From Nocardia alba NBRC 108234 (GTDB taxonomy: Bacteria > Actinomycetota > Actinomycetes > Mycobacteriales > Mycobacteriaceae): DNA of 64,000 nt. The position numbers and the translations under genes were made by a program. This document shows, piece after piece, positions 18,542 through 27,840 of the stretch. The notes beneath the pieces were generated by a model. That model was given only the letters and a program-made list of their open reading frames with translations. It made no database searches and was not told the DNA's origin. The first letter of the stretch is position 1; each line of letters begins with the position of its first letter. The stretch spans positions 1 to 64,000 of the forward strand of contig NZ_BDAX01000027.1 of the NCBI RefSeq assembly GCF_001612665.1, written 5' to 3'.

Positions 18542-18690
18542 GATGGGTTCCTCTCGGGTCAGCGGTGGCGGGTCGGTCGCCCCACCGACTGGTGCAACCG
18601 CAGCACCGCCGGAATCGTTCCCGTGGGCGAGAACGCGCACTAAGCTCGGGTTGCGAGGAGTCCGTATCGTCCGCGAGAAGGAGTCCGTTC

Positions 18691-19911
18691 ATGAGCTCGA
18701 ATCAGCATTTCGTCGTCATCGGTGGCGGTCTGGGCGGAGCGAAGATCGCCGAAGCCCTGCGCGCCAACGACTTCGACGGCCGCGTCACCCTGCTGGCCGC
18801 CGAAGAGGAGCTGCCCTACGAGCGTCCGCCACTGTCGAAACAGCATCTGGCGGGCACCCAGCAACTTCCCGATTTCACCGTCGATTCGGCCGCCTGGTAC
18901 CGCGATCACCACGTCGATCTGCGGCTCGGCACCACCGCGACAGCGTTCGATCCGATCGCCAAGACGGTGACGCTGCCCGACGGTTCCACGCTCGACTACG
19001 ACAAACTGGCCCTCGCCACCGGTTCCCGGGCCCGCACGCTCGATATTCCCGGCGCCGACGCCCCGAACGTCTACACGCTGCGCACCATCGCCGATTCGAA
19101 CGCGCTGCTCGAGATACTGCGCACGGATCGCCGCCTGGTGATCATCGGGGCCGGGTGGATCGGTCTCGAGGTCGCCGCGCAGGCCCGCGCCAAGGGCGTC
19201 GAGGTGACGGTGCTCGAGTCGGCCGAGTTGCCGCTGGTCGCGGCGCTCGGGCCGGAGATGGGCGCGTTCTACGCCGATGTGCATCGCACGCACGGGGTCG
19301 ATCTGCGCACGAACACCGCCGTCGACGCGATCCGCACCGAAGACGGCGAGGCGACCGGCGTGCGGTTGCGCGACGGCACCGTGGTGCCCGCGCAGGCGGT
19401 GCTGGTCGCGGTGGGCGCGCAGCCCAATATCGAGGCGGCGGCCGCGGCCGGGTTGGCGGTCGACGGCGGTGTGCTGGTGGACGCCGCGCTGCGCACCAGC
19501 AACCCCGATGTGGTCGCGGTGGGCGACATCGCCGAGCAGGACCATCCGCTGCTGCACCGGCCGATCCGCATCGAACACTGGGCGACCGCGCTGAATCAGC
19601 CCGCCGTCGCCGCGCGGACGATGCTGGGCAAAACCGCTGTCTACGACCGGCTTCCGTACTTCTTCAGCGATCAGTACGACGTCGGGATGGAGTACTCCGG
19701 CTATGTCGGGCGCGGCGACGACGTGCGGGTGGTGGTGCGCGGCGATGTCGACGAGCGCGAGTTCGTCGCGTTCTGGCTCGACGCCGAGAACAGGGTGCGC
19801 GCGGGGATGAACGTCAATGTGTGGGATGTGACCGACCGCATCAAGCAGCTGATCGGCTCGGGGGAATCCGTCGATCCCGACCGGCTCGCGAACACGAATA
19901 TCCCCTTGTGA
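18691..19911 (+). CDS. FAD-dependent ferredoxin/rubredoxin reductase
   Basis: A 406-residue NAD(P)H-FAD oxidoreductase of the BphA4/ThcD type. The N-terminal FAD Rossmann motif is VVIGGGLGGAKIAEALR; the NAD-binding motif VIIGAGWIGLEVA is near residue 152; the second FAD motif is VVAVGDIA. YERPPLSK is typical of the family. The ATG at 18691 follows GAGAAGGAG. No ferredoxin or P450 gene is adjacent, so its redox partner is encoded elsewhere. It is divergent from the nitroreductase gene. Confidence 0.9.
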   Translation: MSSNQHFVVIGGGLGGAKIAEALRANDFDGRVTLLAAEEELPYERPPLSKQHLAGTQQLPDFTVDSAAWYRDHHVDLRLGTTATAFDPIAKTVTLPDGSTLDYDKLALATGSRARTLDIPGADAPNVYTLRTIADSNALLEILRTDRRLVIIGAGWIGLEVAAQARAKGVEVTVLESAELPLVAALGPEMGAFYADVHRTHGVDLRTNTAVDAIRTEDGEATGVRLRDGTVVPAQAVLVAVGAQPNIEAAAAAGLAVDGGVLVDAALRTSNPDVVAVGDIAEQDHPLLHRPIRIEHWATALNQPAVAARTMLGKTAVYDRLPYFFSDQYDVGMEYSGYVGRGDDVRVVVRGDVDEREFVAFWLDAENRVRAGMNVNVWDVTDRIKQLIGSGESVDPDRLANTNIPL

Positions 19912-19932
19912 TGCACCTCACATAGCCGCCCG

Positions 19933-19958
19933 TGTCGAAGATCGCGTCTCGGCTCCGA
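19933..19958 (+). promoter_or_regulatory. Candidate ECF42-type promoter
   Basis: TGTCGA (19933-19938), 17 bases, then CGA (19956-19958), about 48 bp before the DGPF gene start. As I recall, ECF42 sigma factors recognise TGTCGA at -35 and a short CGA-like -10, and drive their own DGPF-sigma operon. The match is by eye. Confidence 0.5.
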
Positions 19959-20005
19959 CTCACCGTCGAACGTGCCGCACGGGCGCACCGAGCAGGAGCC
20001 GAAAC

Positions 20006-20404
20006 ATGAAATTCATGCTGGTCAAGACCTATTCTCACGCCGCCCACTGCGATCTCCCGTTGCCGGAGTGGGCGCCGGAGGACATCGCCGCCCATATCGA
20101 CTTCCAGCGGGCACTGGGCGAACAACTCGCCGCCGCGGGCGAGCTGGTCGACGCGCAGGGCCTGGCCGCACCGGATCAGGCGGTGATCGTGTGCTCCGAC
20201 GGCCGCTCGGCGCCGGTCGTGACGGACGGTCCCTTCCCGGAGACCAAGGAGTTCCTCGCCGGATTCTGGGTGGTCGATGTCGATTCGGTCGAGCGCGCGG
20301 TCGAGATCGCCGCGCAGGCCTCCGCGGCGCCCGGCCCCGGCGGCAAGCCGATCGGTGAGTACATCGAAGTGCGCCAGATCATGAGCGCGCCCGACGCAGC
20401 CTGA
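20006..20404 (+). CDS. YciI-like DGPF-domain protein
   Basis: A 132-residue YCII-fold protein bearing the DGPF motif (VVTDGPFPETKEFLAG). Proteins of this kind are encoded beside ECF42 sigma factors; their biochemical role is unsettled. The sigma gene follows immediately, its probable start ten bases after this stop, so the two form an operon. The ATG at 20006 has a CAGGAG site. Confidence 0.9.
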   Translation: MKFMLVKTYSHAAHCDLPLPEWAPEDIAAHIDFQRALGEQLAAAGELVDAQGLAAPDQAVIVCSDGRSAPVVTDGPFPETKEFLAGFWVVDVDSVERAVEIAAQASAAPGPGGKPIGEYIEVRQIMSAPDAA

Positions 20405-20413
20405 GGACAGACG

Positions 20414-21619
<1,206 letters not shown>

Positions 21620-21691
21620 CAGCGATCGGCGCTCGCGCCGCCGCCTCGGCTGGAGCCACCGCGCGCGTGCTCGCCTGGCAGACTCCCTCCG

Positions 21692-22168
21692 ATGACGGAC
21701 GTTTTCAGTGCGGGTGTGCTGGTGTTTCGACGTGTCGAGACCGGGATCGAGGTCCTGCTCGGACACATGGGCGGGCCGCTGTGGGCCAAGAAGGACGCCT
21801 CGGCGTGGTCGATTCCCAAGGGCGAGTACCTGTCCGAGGACGAGTCCGCGCGCGAGGCGGCCCGGCGCGAGTTCACCGAGGAGCTCGGGCTGCCGGTGCC
21901 AGAGGGCGAGTGGATCGACCTCGGTGAGGTGAGCTACCGCAGCGGCGCCAAGCGCAAATACCTCACCGTGTGGGCCGTCGAGGGTGACCTCGACCCCGCC
22001 GATGTCGTACCGGGAACCTTCGAGATGGAGTGGCCGCCGCGGTCGGGCCGTCTGGCGGAATTCCCCGAGATCGACCGGGCCGAGTGGTTCGACCCCGCGA
22101 GCGCGGCGGACAAGCTCGGCAAGGGCCAGCGACCCTTGCTCACCCGGCTCATCGATCGGCTGCCCTGA
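21692..22168 (+). CDS. Nudix hydrolase
   Basis: A 158-residue pyrophosphohydrolase. The Nudix box is recognisable (EYLSEDESAREAARREFTEELG) with one extra residue between its first Gly and Glu, as in the family whose members share the IPKGEY lead-in. The core REFTEELG that binds metal is intact. The nucleotide substrate cannot be predicted. It follows the sigma gene by 72 bp on the same strand; the ATG at 21692 lacks a strong ribosome site. Confidence 0.88.
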   Translation: MTDVFSAGVLVFRRVETGIEVLLGHMGGPLWAKKDASAWSIPKGEYLSEDESAREAARREFTEELGLPVPEGEWIDLGEVSYRSGAKRKYLTVWAVEGDLDPADVVPGTFEMEWPPRSGRLAEFPEIDRAEWFDPASAADKLGKGQRPLLTRLIDRLP

Positions 22169-22188
22169 GATCGGAGTAGATTTCAGAT

Positions 22189-22620
22189 ATGCCCAGTGAC
22201 CTGCAGCTCAAGATCATGAACGGGGTCCACCGCACACTGCTCACCGTGACCGGCGGGCGTGTCGGCAACACATTCTTCGGGATGCCGTCCCTGCAACTCA
22301 CCACGATCGGCCGCAAATCCGGGGATCCGCGCAAGGTCATGCTGACCGCGCCGCTCATCGACGGCGACACGATCGTCGTGGTGGCTTCCCGCGGCGGCGA
22401 CCCCACACACCCGGCCTGGTTCCTGAACCTGCGCGACAACCCCGACGTCGAGGTGTCGCTGCGCAACGGCCCCGAGCGCCCGATGACAGCGCACGTCGCC
22501 ACCCCCGACGAACGCGCGACACTGTGGCCCCGGGTGGTCAGCGCGTACAAGGGCTACGGCGACTATCAGAAGAAAACCACGCGCGAGATCCCCTTGGTCC
22601 TGCTCACGCCGAGGAGTTGA
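22189..22620 (+). CDS. Deazaflavin (F420)-dependent nitroreductase-family protein
   Basis: A 143-residue split-barrel protein of the Ddn group. Its diagnostic block is LTTIGRKSGDPRKVML followed by VVVASRGGDPTHPAWFLNLRDNPDV, typical of F420-dependent quinone or nitro reductases in mycobacteria and nocardiae. It begins MPSDLQLKIMNG at 22189, 20 bp after the Nudix stop, so the two are likely co-transcribed. Confidence 0.9.
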   Translation: MPSDLQLKIMNGVHRTLLTVTGGRVGNTFFGMPSLQLTTIGRKSGDPRKVMLTAPLIDGDTIVVVASRGGDPTHPAWFLNLRDNPDVEVSLRNGPERPMTAHVATPDERATLWPRVVSAYKGYGDYQKKTTREIPLVLLTPRS

Positions 22621-22635
22621 CCCGCTCGCCGCGCA

Positions 22636-23583
22636 TCACGCCAGCGCCGCCCGGAACTCCGTGGGACTCGTCCCACGGAGTCGTTTGAAGGCCGCGCTGA
22701 AGCCGAAGGCATCGGAATAGCCGACAGTGGTCGCCACCTGGGCGACGCTGCGCGCGGGATCGGCGAGCAGTTCCTCGGCCTCGGCCATGCGCCATTCGGT
22801 GAGGTAGGCCAGTGGCGGTTCGCCCATCACTTCCGTGAAGCGCCGAGCGAACAGGGCGCGCGAGACCGCCGCCTCGGTGGCCAGGCTCGCCACGGTCCAG
22901 CGGTGGAACGGCCGGTCGTGGATGGCGGTGAGCGCCGGGCCGACGATCGGGTCGGCCATCCCCCGGTACCAGGCGGGGGCGCAATGCTGCTGTTCGGCGA
23001 GCCAGGACCGCAGCGTGCAGACCAGCGCCCAGTCGAGCAGCCGGTCCATCAGCGCCTGCGAGCCCGCGCTCAACCGGACCGCGTCGGCGGCGGATCGTTC
23101 CAGCCACAAGCACATGTCGGGCTCTTCGTGGACCACCATCACCGGCGGTAGCGCGCGCAACAGCCGTTCGTGGCGTCGCCCCGATGCCCGGTAGGCGCCG
23201 ACGAGCAGCGAAGTCTCGCCCGGGACCCCGGTGATGGCCGGGGTGACGATCAATTCCGCTGTCGCGCAACAAGTATCGGTGGAACAGAACCCGTCCGGCA
23301 CGAAACAGGACAGCTCGTAGCGCTCGTGCGGGTGGTCGAGCGCGGCGGGCGTGTTGGCCAGATAGAAGGGCTCACCGGCCTGTACGAGCGCGGTGTCACC
23401 GGCGATCAGGCTCGTGCGGGATCCATCGGCGAGCACCAGGGTGCCGCCGCCGCGCAGCACCGTCACCATGATCAAGGGCGCGCGGTCGGCGAAGCGAATC
23501 GTCCACGGTGGACGCAGCACGGCGTGGGCCACGACCGATCCTTCGGCACGAATGCCGCTCAGCAGCGAACTCAACGGATCCAC
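22636..23583 (-). CDS. AraC-family regulator with cupin sensor domain
   Basis: A 315-residue regulator. Residues ~10-170 are an AraC-type cupin ligand domain; the last ~100 residues hold two helix-turn-helix units (VASLATEAAVSRALFARRFTEV and SVAQVATTVGYSDAFGFSAAF). Three cysteines in CSTDTCCA near residue 104 could sense redox state or metal. The gene is divergent from the quinone-reductase-like gene across 122 bp, a standard regulator-target arrangement. Confidence 0.9.
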   Translation of the reverse strand: MDPLSSLLSGIRAEGSVVAHAVLRPPWTIRFADRAPLIMVTVLRGGGTLVLADGSRTSLIAGDTALVQAGEPFYLANTPAALDHPHERYELSCFVPDGFCSTDTCCATAELIVTPAITGVPGETSLLVGAYRASGRRHERLLRALPPVMVVHEEPDMCLWLERSAADAVRLSAGSQALMDRLLDWALVCTLRSWLAEQQHCAPAWYRGMADPIVGPALTAIHDRPFHRWTVASLATEAAVSRALFARRFTEVMGEPPLAYLTEWRMAEAEELLADPARSVAQVATTVGYSDAFGFSAAFKRLRGTSPTEFRAALA

Positions 23584-23705
23584 GCCACCAGCGTAGACGA
23601 ATTCCTATCGACTGGAGATGATCAGCCATAGATCGTCCACCCGATCCACGGTTGACTCTAGGTACCGGGCCGAGGGGCCCGCACCCGATCGAACAGGAGC
23701 TCACC

Positions 23706-24422
23706 GTGACCCAGTCCGCTGCCACCACGACTGACACCGCCGAACCGACGACCACCGGATCGGGCGGCACCGCGCTCGTGGTTCTCGGCCATCATCGCTC
23801 CGATTCGCTCTCCGCCCATGTCGCCGAACGCGCCGTCGGCCGACTCACCGCCGCCGGGTACACGGTCGACTTCCTCGATCTGCACGCCGAGAACTTCGAC
23901 CCGAGGATGACCGTCGCCGACCAGCCGGAGTGGGGCAATCGCGACAAGGTCTACTCCCCCACCGCCGAGTCGCACATGCGGCGGATGACGGCCGCCGACG
24001 TCATCGTCGTGGTGTTCCCGGTCTACTGGCAGAGCGTGCCCGCCCTGCTCAAGGGCTGGATCGACGCTGTCTGGAACTACGGTTTCGCCTACGGCCGCAG
24101 CAAGCCGCGCCTGGCGGGCAAGCGCATCCTGTGGCTCGGATTGGCCGGTGCGACAGCCGATGACGCGATCATCCCCGGCATGCGGCAACTGCTGGAGGCC
24201 CAGCTCAACGAGGGCCTGGCTTACTACAGCGGTTTCGCGGACTCCCGGGTCGGCCTGCTGCCCGATGCCGAGGAGCAGCCCCAAAGCCTCGACGACGAGG
24301 GCAATCTCGTGCTCGGCGAGGCGATCAGCGGCGACGCGCGGACCACCCACTACGCGGCCTTCGACGCGAAGGCCGAGGGCTTCATCGACGCCTTGCTCGC
24401 TGCGAGTCGCGTCGCCGCCTGA
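23706..24422 (+). CDS. NAD(P)H oxidoreductase, flavodoxin-fold (MdaB/KefF-like)
   Basis: A 238-residue flavin-dependent quinone reductase. After a low-complexity N-terminal ~20 residues it has the flavodoxin-like fold: ALVVLGHHRSDS (FMN phosphate loop), VVVFPVYWQSVPALLKGWID and FAYG. The start is GTG 23706 after GGAG. It probably reduces quinones or electrophiles. The divergent AraC regulator is the likely controller. Confidence 0.87.
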   Translation: MTQSAATTTDTAEPTTTGSGGTALVVLGHHRSDSLSAHVAERAVGRLTAAGYTVDFLDLHAENFDPRMTVADQPEWGNRDKVYSPTAESHMRRMTAADVIVVVFPVYWQSVPALLKGWIDAVWNYGFAYGRSKPRLAGKRILWLGLAGATADDAIIPGMRQLLEAQLNEGLAYYSGFADSRVGLLPDAEEQPQSLDDEGNLVLGEAISGDARTTHYAAFDAKAEGFIDALLAASRVAA

Positions 24423-24429
24423 CGATCGC

Positions 24430-24462
24430 CCGGCCGACCGGGCAATCACACCGGTCGGCCGG
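24430..24462. terminator. Bidirectional hairpin terminator
   Basis: A perfect 12-bp stem (24430-24441 with 24451-24462, CCGGCCGACCGG arm) with a nine-base loop lies between two convergent oxidoreductase genes. Confidence 0.8.
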
Positions 24463-24505
24463 AGCACGATCCGGACTCCCCACCGAGACCTCGGCGTGGA
24501 TCGGT

Positions 24506-25324
24506 TCAGCCTCCGGTGAGCGTCCGGCGCAGCGCACCGTAAAGATCTGTGGGCGTGCCCGATTCGACCGCCGCCTTGTCGATCAGATCGATGGCGGCGG
24601 CGGTGAACTCGTCGCTCTGGATCTGCGCGTAGTCGGCGGGGGTGTCGATGCCGACGGCCTGGTCGGTCAGCGAGGTCGCGATCGCCTGCAGGAACGGGAC
24701 CGTCAGCGCGGCCAGGTGCGCCGCGGTACCGCCGGTGGAGCGGACCATCGTGGCGCCCTGGCGAAACGCCGCGAACATGGCGTACATCGCGCCGAGAATC
24801 GACACGTCGTACATCGCGGCGGCACCGAGATCCGTGCCGACGAACTCGGCCCTGCCGAACAGTTCCAGCACCGACCGGTGACGATCGAATGCCACAGCCG
24901 CCCCGCTGTAGATCACGAGGGAAGCCGGGCCGCCGATCATTTCGGGTGATGCCATGATGCCGCCGTCGATCAACTCGACCTCGTTGGCCGCGGCCCACCT
25001 GCCCAGCGAGCGCGCCTGCTCGGGTGTCGTGGTGGTCAGGTTGACCACCGTTCGCCCGCGCAGCAGCGCCGCGGCGGGCTCGATCTGCTCGCGCACGGCA
25101 GCGTCGTCGAGGACACACAGGATGACCAGATCGGCCGCCGACATCGCCTCGGCCGCGCTCTCGGCTACCCGCGCACCCTGCGCCGCCAGCGCTTCGGCCC
25201 GCGACGTGGTGCGGTTCCACACCACCACCTGGTGACCGCCCGCCAGCAGCGCCTTCGCCAGCGCGGTGCCCATCGCGCCGAGACCGATCACCGAAATATG
25301 CTGTGCTGCCAGTGAATTCGCCAT
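24506..25324 (-). CDS. NAD(P)-dependent oxidoreductase, imine-reductase-like
   Basis: A 272-residue enzyme of the 6-phosphogluconate/beta-hydroxyacid dehydrogenase superfamily. The N-terminal Rossmann motif is VIGLGAMGTALAKALL with a basic NWRTTS-type NADP loop (WNRTTSRAE); the C-terminal helical domain (ATMYD-like AAMYDVSILGAMYAMF) resembles imine reductases more than sugar-acid dehydrogenases. The ATG at 25324 (MANSLAAQ) is chosen; upstream codons overlap the HxlR promoter. The divergent HxlR gene probably regulates it. Confidence 0.85.
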   Translation of the reverse strand: MANSLAAQHISVIGLGAMGTALAKALLAGGHQVVVWNRTTSRAEALAAQGARVAESAAEAMSAADLVILCVLDDAAVREQIEPAAALLRGRTVVNLTTTTPEQARSLGRWAAANEVELIDGGIMASPEMIGGPASLVIYSGAAVAFDRHRSVLELFGRAEFVGTDLGAAAMYDVSILGAMYAMFAAFRQGATMVRSTGGTAAHLAALTVPFLQAIATSLTDQAVGIDTPADYAQIQSDEFTAAAIDLIDKAAVESGTPTDLYGALRRTLTGG

Positions 25325-25348
25325 AGCTGCCTTTGTGTCGAAGTTCTC

Positions 25349-25439
25349 GTTGCCCGTTCGGCAACACACTTCAAGATTTACCTTCTGCACTACAATCGAC
25401 AAGTACCGACTATTAAGTGCAATACCCACCAAAAGGTAA
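25349..25439. promoter_or_regulatory. Symmetric elements between imine-reductase-like and hxlR genes
   Basis: Within the 126-bp divergent spacer are GTTGCC-N5-GGCAAC (25349-25365), TGCACT/AGTGCA (25386-25391 and 25416-25421) and TTACCTT/AAGGTAA (25378-25384 and 25433-25439). The nested symmetry is what a dimeric HxlR repressor would bind. The spacer is lower in GC than its flanks and should hold both promoters. Confidence 0.45.
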
Positions 25440-25450
25440 GTAAGGACACC

Positions 25451-25807
25451 ATGAAGCAGCGAGTGCGTCCGTATTCCTGCGAGCTCGACGCCGCTCTCGA
25501 CGTCGTCGGCGGCAAGTGGAAAGCGCTGATCCTGTGGGCCCTGTCCACCGGCACCCAACGCTTCGGCGACCTGAAACGCCTGATACCCGGTGTGACCGAG
25601 AAAATGCTGATCCAGCAACTGCGCGAACTGGAGCACGACGGGATCATCCATCGCGAGGTCTACGCGCAAGTCCCCCCGAAAGTGGAGTACTCACTGACCG
25701 ATCGCGGGGTATCACTCAACGCGGCCCTCGCCACACTCGGCGCCTGGGGCAGAGAGAACATGAACCACATCTGCGCGGTCACAGGAGTCGACGCACCCGT
25801 GCACTGA
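25451..25807 (+). CDS. HxlR-family transcriptional regulator
   Basis: A 118-residue winged-helix regulator. It has the family pattern: an N-terminal Cys in YSCELDAALDVVGGKWKALI, recognition region RFGDLKRLIPGVTEKMLIQQLRELEHDG, wing KVEYSLTDRG. Members commonly respond to thiol-reactive or aldehyde stress through that Cys. It is divergent from the imine-reductase-like gene and is its probable regulator. Confidence 0.92.
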   Translation: MKQRVRPYSCELDAALDVVGGKWKALILWALSTGTQRFGDLKRLIPGVTEKMLIQQLRELEHDGIIHREVYAQVPPKVEYSLTDRGVSLNAALATLGAWGRENMNHICAVTGVDAPVH

Positions 25808-25874
25808 CACGCTGACACTCGTGCTCGAGTAGTGAAGTACGGTGTCGCCGGCGCATCGACCTGCGTCGCCGAGT

Positions 25875-26711
25875 TCAGGCCTGGATTCCCGCCCACTTCT
25901 GGCCGGTGATGCGCTCGTAGGCTTCTTCGTACTTGCGGCGAGTGCCCGCGACGACATCGGCCGGGATCTCGGGGCCGGGGTATTCCTTGTTCCAGCCGGT
26001 GGAGGTCGACCAGTCGCGGACGAACTGCTTGTCGAAGGAGGCCTGCGGACGGCCCGGCTCCCAGTCGTCGGCGGGCCAGAAGCGCGAGGAGTCCGAGGTC
26101 AGAACCTCGTCGCCGAGGGTGAGAACGTCACCGTCCCAACCGAATTCGACCTTCGTATCGGCCACGATCACGCCCGCCTTCGCCGCGTGCTCGGCCCCGC
26201 GCGAGTAGATCTCGAGGGTCAGATCGCGCAGCTTCTCGGCGACCTCGCGACCCTCCTGGTTCACCACATCGGCGAAACTGATCGCCTCGTCGTGCCCCTC
26301 GGACGCCTTCGTCGACGGCGTGAAGATCGGCTCGGGCAGCTTGTCCCCATCGCGCAACCCGGCGGGCAGCGCGATCCCGGAGACGGTCCCCGATCGCTCG
26401 TATTCCTTGAGACCCGAACCGGTCAGATATCCCCGCGCGATGCACTCCACCTGCAGCATCTTCAACGGCTTCACCCGAATCCCGCGTCCGGCGAACTCCG
26501 CGGGCACATCGGTCGCCGAGACCACGTGGTTCGGGATTCCGGTGAAGTACTCGAACCACCAGTTCGACAGCTGCGTGAGCAGCGCGCCCTTGTCCGGAAT
26601 CGGCGTCGGCAGCACCACGTCGTAGACCGAGACCCGGTCCGACGCGACGAGCAGCAGGGTGTCGCCGTCGGAGTAGAGGTCACGAACTTTCCCGGCGTGC
26701 ACATGCTTCAA
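25875..26711 (-). CDS. purC: Phosphoribosylaminoimidazole-succinocarboxamide synthase
   Basis: A 278-residue SAICAR synthase of purine biosynthesis, joining CAIR and aspartate with ATP. GKVRDLY, LLLVASDRVSVYDVV, CIARGYLTGSG and DTKVEFGWDGD are family signatures. Most homologues start about a dozen residues earlier; here the first usable codon is TTG 26711, with GGAGG seven bases upstream, so the protein begins at the KHVHAGKV motif. No other pur gene is adjacent. Confidence 0.96.
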   Translation of the reverse strand: MKHVHAGKVRDLYSDGDTLLLVASDRVSVYDVVLPTPIPDKGALLTQLSNWWFEYFTGIPNHVVSATDVPAEFAGRGIRVKPLKMLQVECIARGYLTGSGLKEYERSGTVSGIALPAGLRDGDKLPEPIFTPSTKASEGHDEAISFADVVNQEGREVAEKLRDLTLEIYSRGAEHAAKAGVIVADTKVEFGWDGDVLTLGDEVLTSDSSRFWPADDWEPGRPQASFDKQFVRDWSTSTGWNKEYPGPEIPADVVAGTRRKYEEAYERITGQKWAGIQA

Positions 26712-26813
26712 CGTCGAGCCTCCGAATTCTGGGGACGGTACCTGCGGTTTCGCACCGCACTCTACCGGCCTGCCCGTGCTCGCGATCGCGCCCGGTCGCC
26801 CGCTCGAATCCGG

Positions 26814-27761
26814 TCAGGCCGTCGCACGGTCGTCGGCGCCCAGCCGGAAGGTGCGCCGGTAGGCCAGCGGCGCTACCCCGACCGCCGCCTGAAAATGCTG
26901 GCGCAGCGAGGTTCCCGTGGCGAAGCCGACCCGCCCCGCGATCTGCTCGACGGACAGATCGGCGGCCTCGAGCAACTGACGGGCACGAGCCACGCGCTGC
27001 TGGGTGAGCCAGCGGCCCGGGCTCATCCCGACCTCGTCGACGAAACGCCGCGCGAACGTGCGCTTACTCATCCGGGCGTGGTCGGCGAGGGTGTTCACCG
27101 TCAGCGGCAACTCGAGATGCTCGAGCGCCCAGTGCCTGGTCGCGGCCGTGCTCGCCGCGGCCGGATCGGGAACCGGAGTGTCGATGTACTGCGCCTGGCC
27201 GCCGTCACGCCACGGCGGGACCACACAGGAACGGGCCACTCGATTCGCGACCACACTGCCGTGATCGGCGCGCACGATGTGCAGGCACAGGTCGATTCCG
27301 GAGGCCGCGCCGGCGGAGGTGAGGACGTCGCCGTCGTCGACGAACAGCACGTCGGGGTCGAGGTCGATTCGCGGGAAATGCCTACGGAAGGTGTCGGTCA
27401 GCCGCCAGTGGGTGGTCGCGGGGCGCCCGTCGAGCAGGCCCGCCGCGGCCAGTACGAACGCGCCGGTGCAGATCGACACGATGCGCGCGCCCGGCCGGAT
27501 CAGCGCGAGCGCGGCGGTGATCGCCGGCGAGAGTCCGTCGATCGCCTGCGCCGGGTCGCACGACGGGATCACCACGGTATCGGCGTCTGCCAGCAACTCC
27601 GGCCCATGTTCGACGGCGATCGAGTAGTCCGCACAGGTCCGCACCGGCAAGCCGTCGACCGAACAGGTAGCGACCTCGTAGCGGTCGTCGAGAGTGCCGA
27701 ATATCCGCTGCGGGATGCCCAATTCGAAGGGATACACGCCGTCGAGCGCCAGGACCACCAC
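26814..27761 (-). CDS. GlxA-type regulator (DJ-1/PfpI plus AraC domains)
   Basis: A 315-residue regulator. Residues ~1-170 are a class I glutamine amidotransferase/PfpI-like domain with Cys in VSICTGAFVLAAAG. Residues ~215-310 carry two AraC helix-turn-helix units (LADHARMSKRTFARRF and QIAGRVGFATGTSLRQHF). The start is uncertain: GTG 27761 or a GTG one codon away, with no ribosome site, so the transcript may be leaderless. It is divergent from the quinone reductase gene by ~80 bp. Confidence 0.9.
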   Translation of the reverse strand: MVVLALDGVYPFELGIPQRIFGTLDDRYEVATCSVDGLPVRTCADYSIAVEHGPELLADADTVVIPSCDPAQAIDGLSPAITAALALIRPGARIVSICTGAFVLAAAGLLDGRPATTHWRLTDTFRRHFPRIDLDPDVLFVDDGDVLTSAGAASGIDLCLHIVRADHGSVVANRVARSCVVPPWRDGGQAQYIDTPVPDPAAASTAATRHWALEHLELPLTVNTLADHARMSKRTFARRFVDEVGMSPGRWLTQQRVARARQLLEAADLSVEQIAGRVGFATGTSLRQHFQAAVGVAPLAYRRTFRLGADDRATA

Positions 27762-27840
27762 ACGATGTATGGCACGATCCTATCGGATGATGACATTCAA
27801 GCCATTTTGCCGATGGCTCGCATCCGGCACCGTGGACGCT

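Noticed and set aside
21830..21905. Nudix box with one extra residue as a new motif
   Set aside because: The IPKGEY group of Nudix proteins commonly shows this spacing, so it is a family trait.
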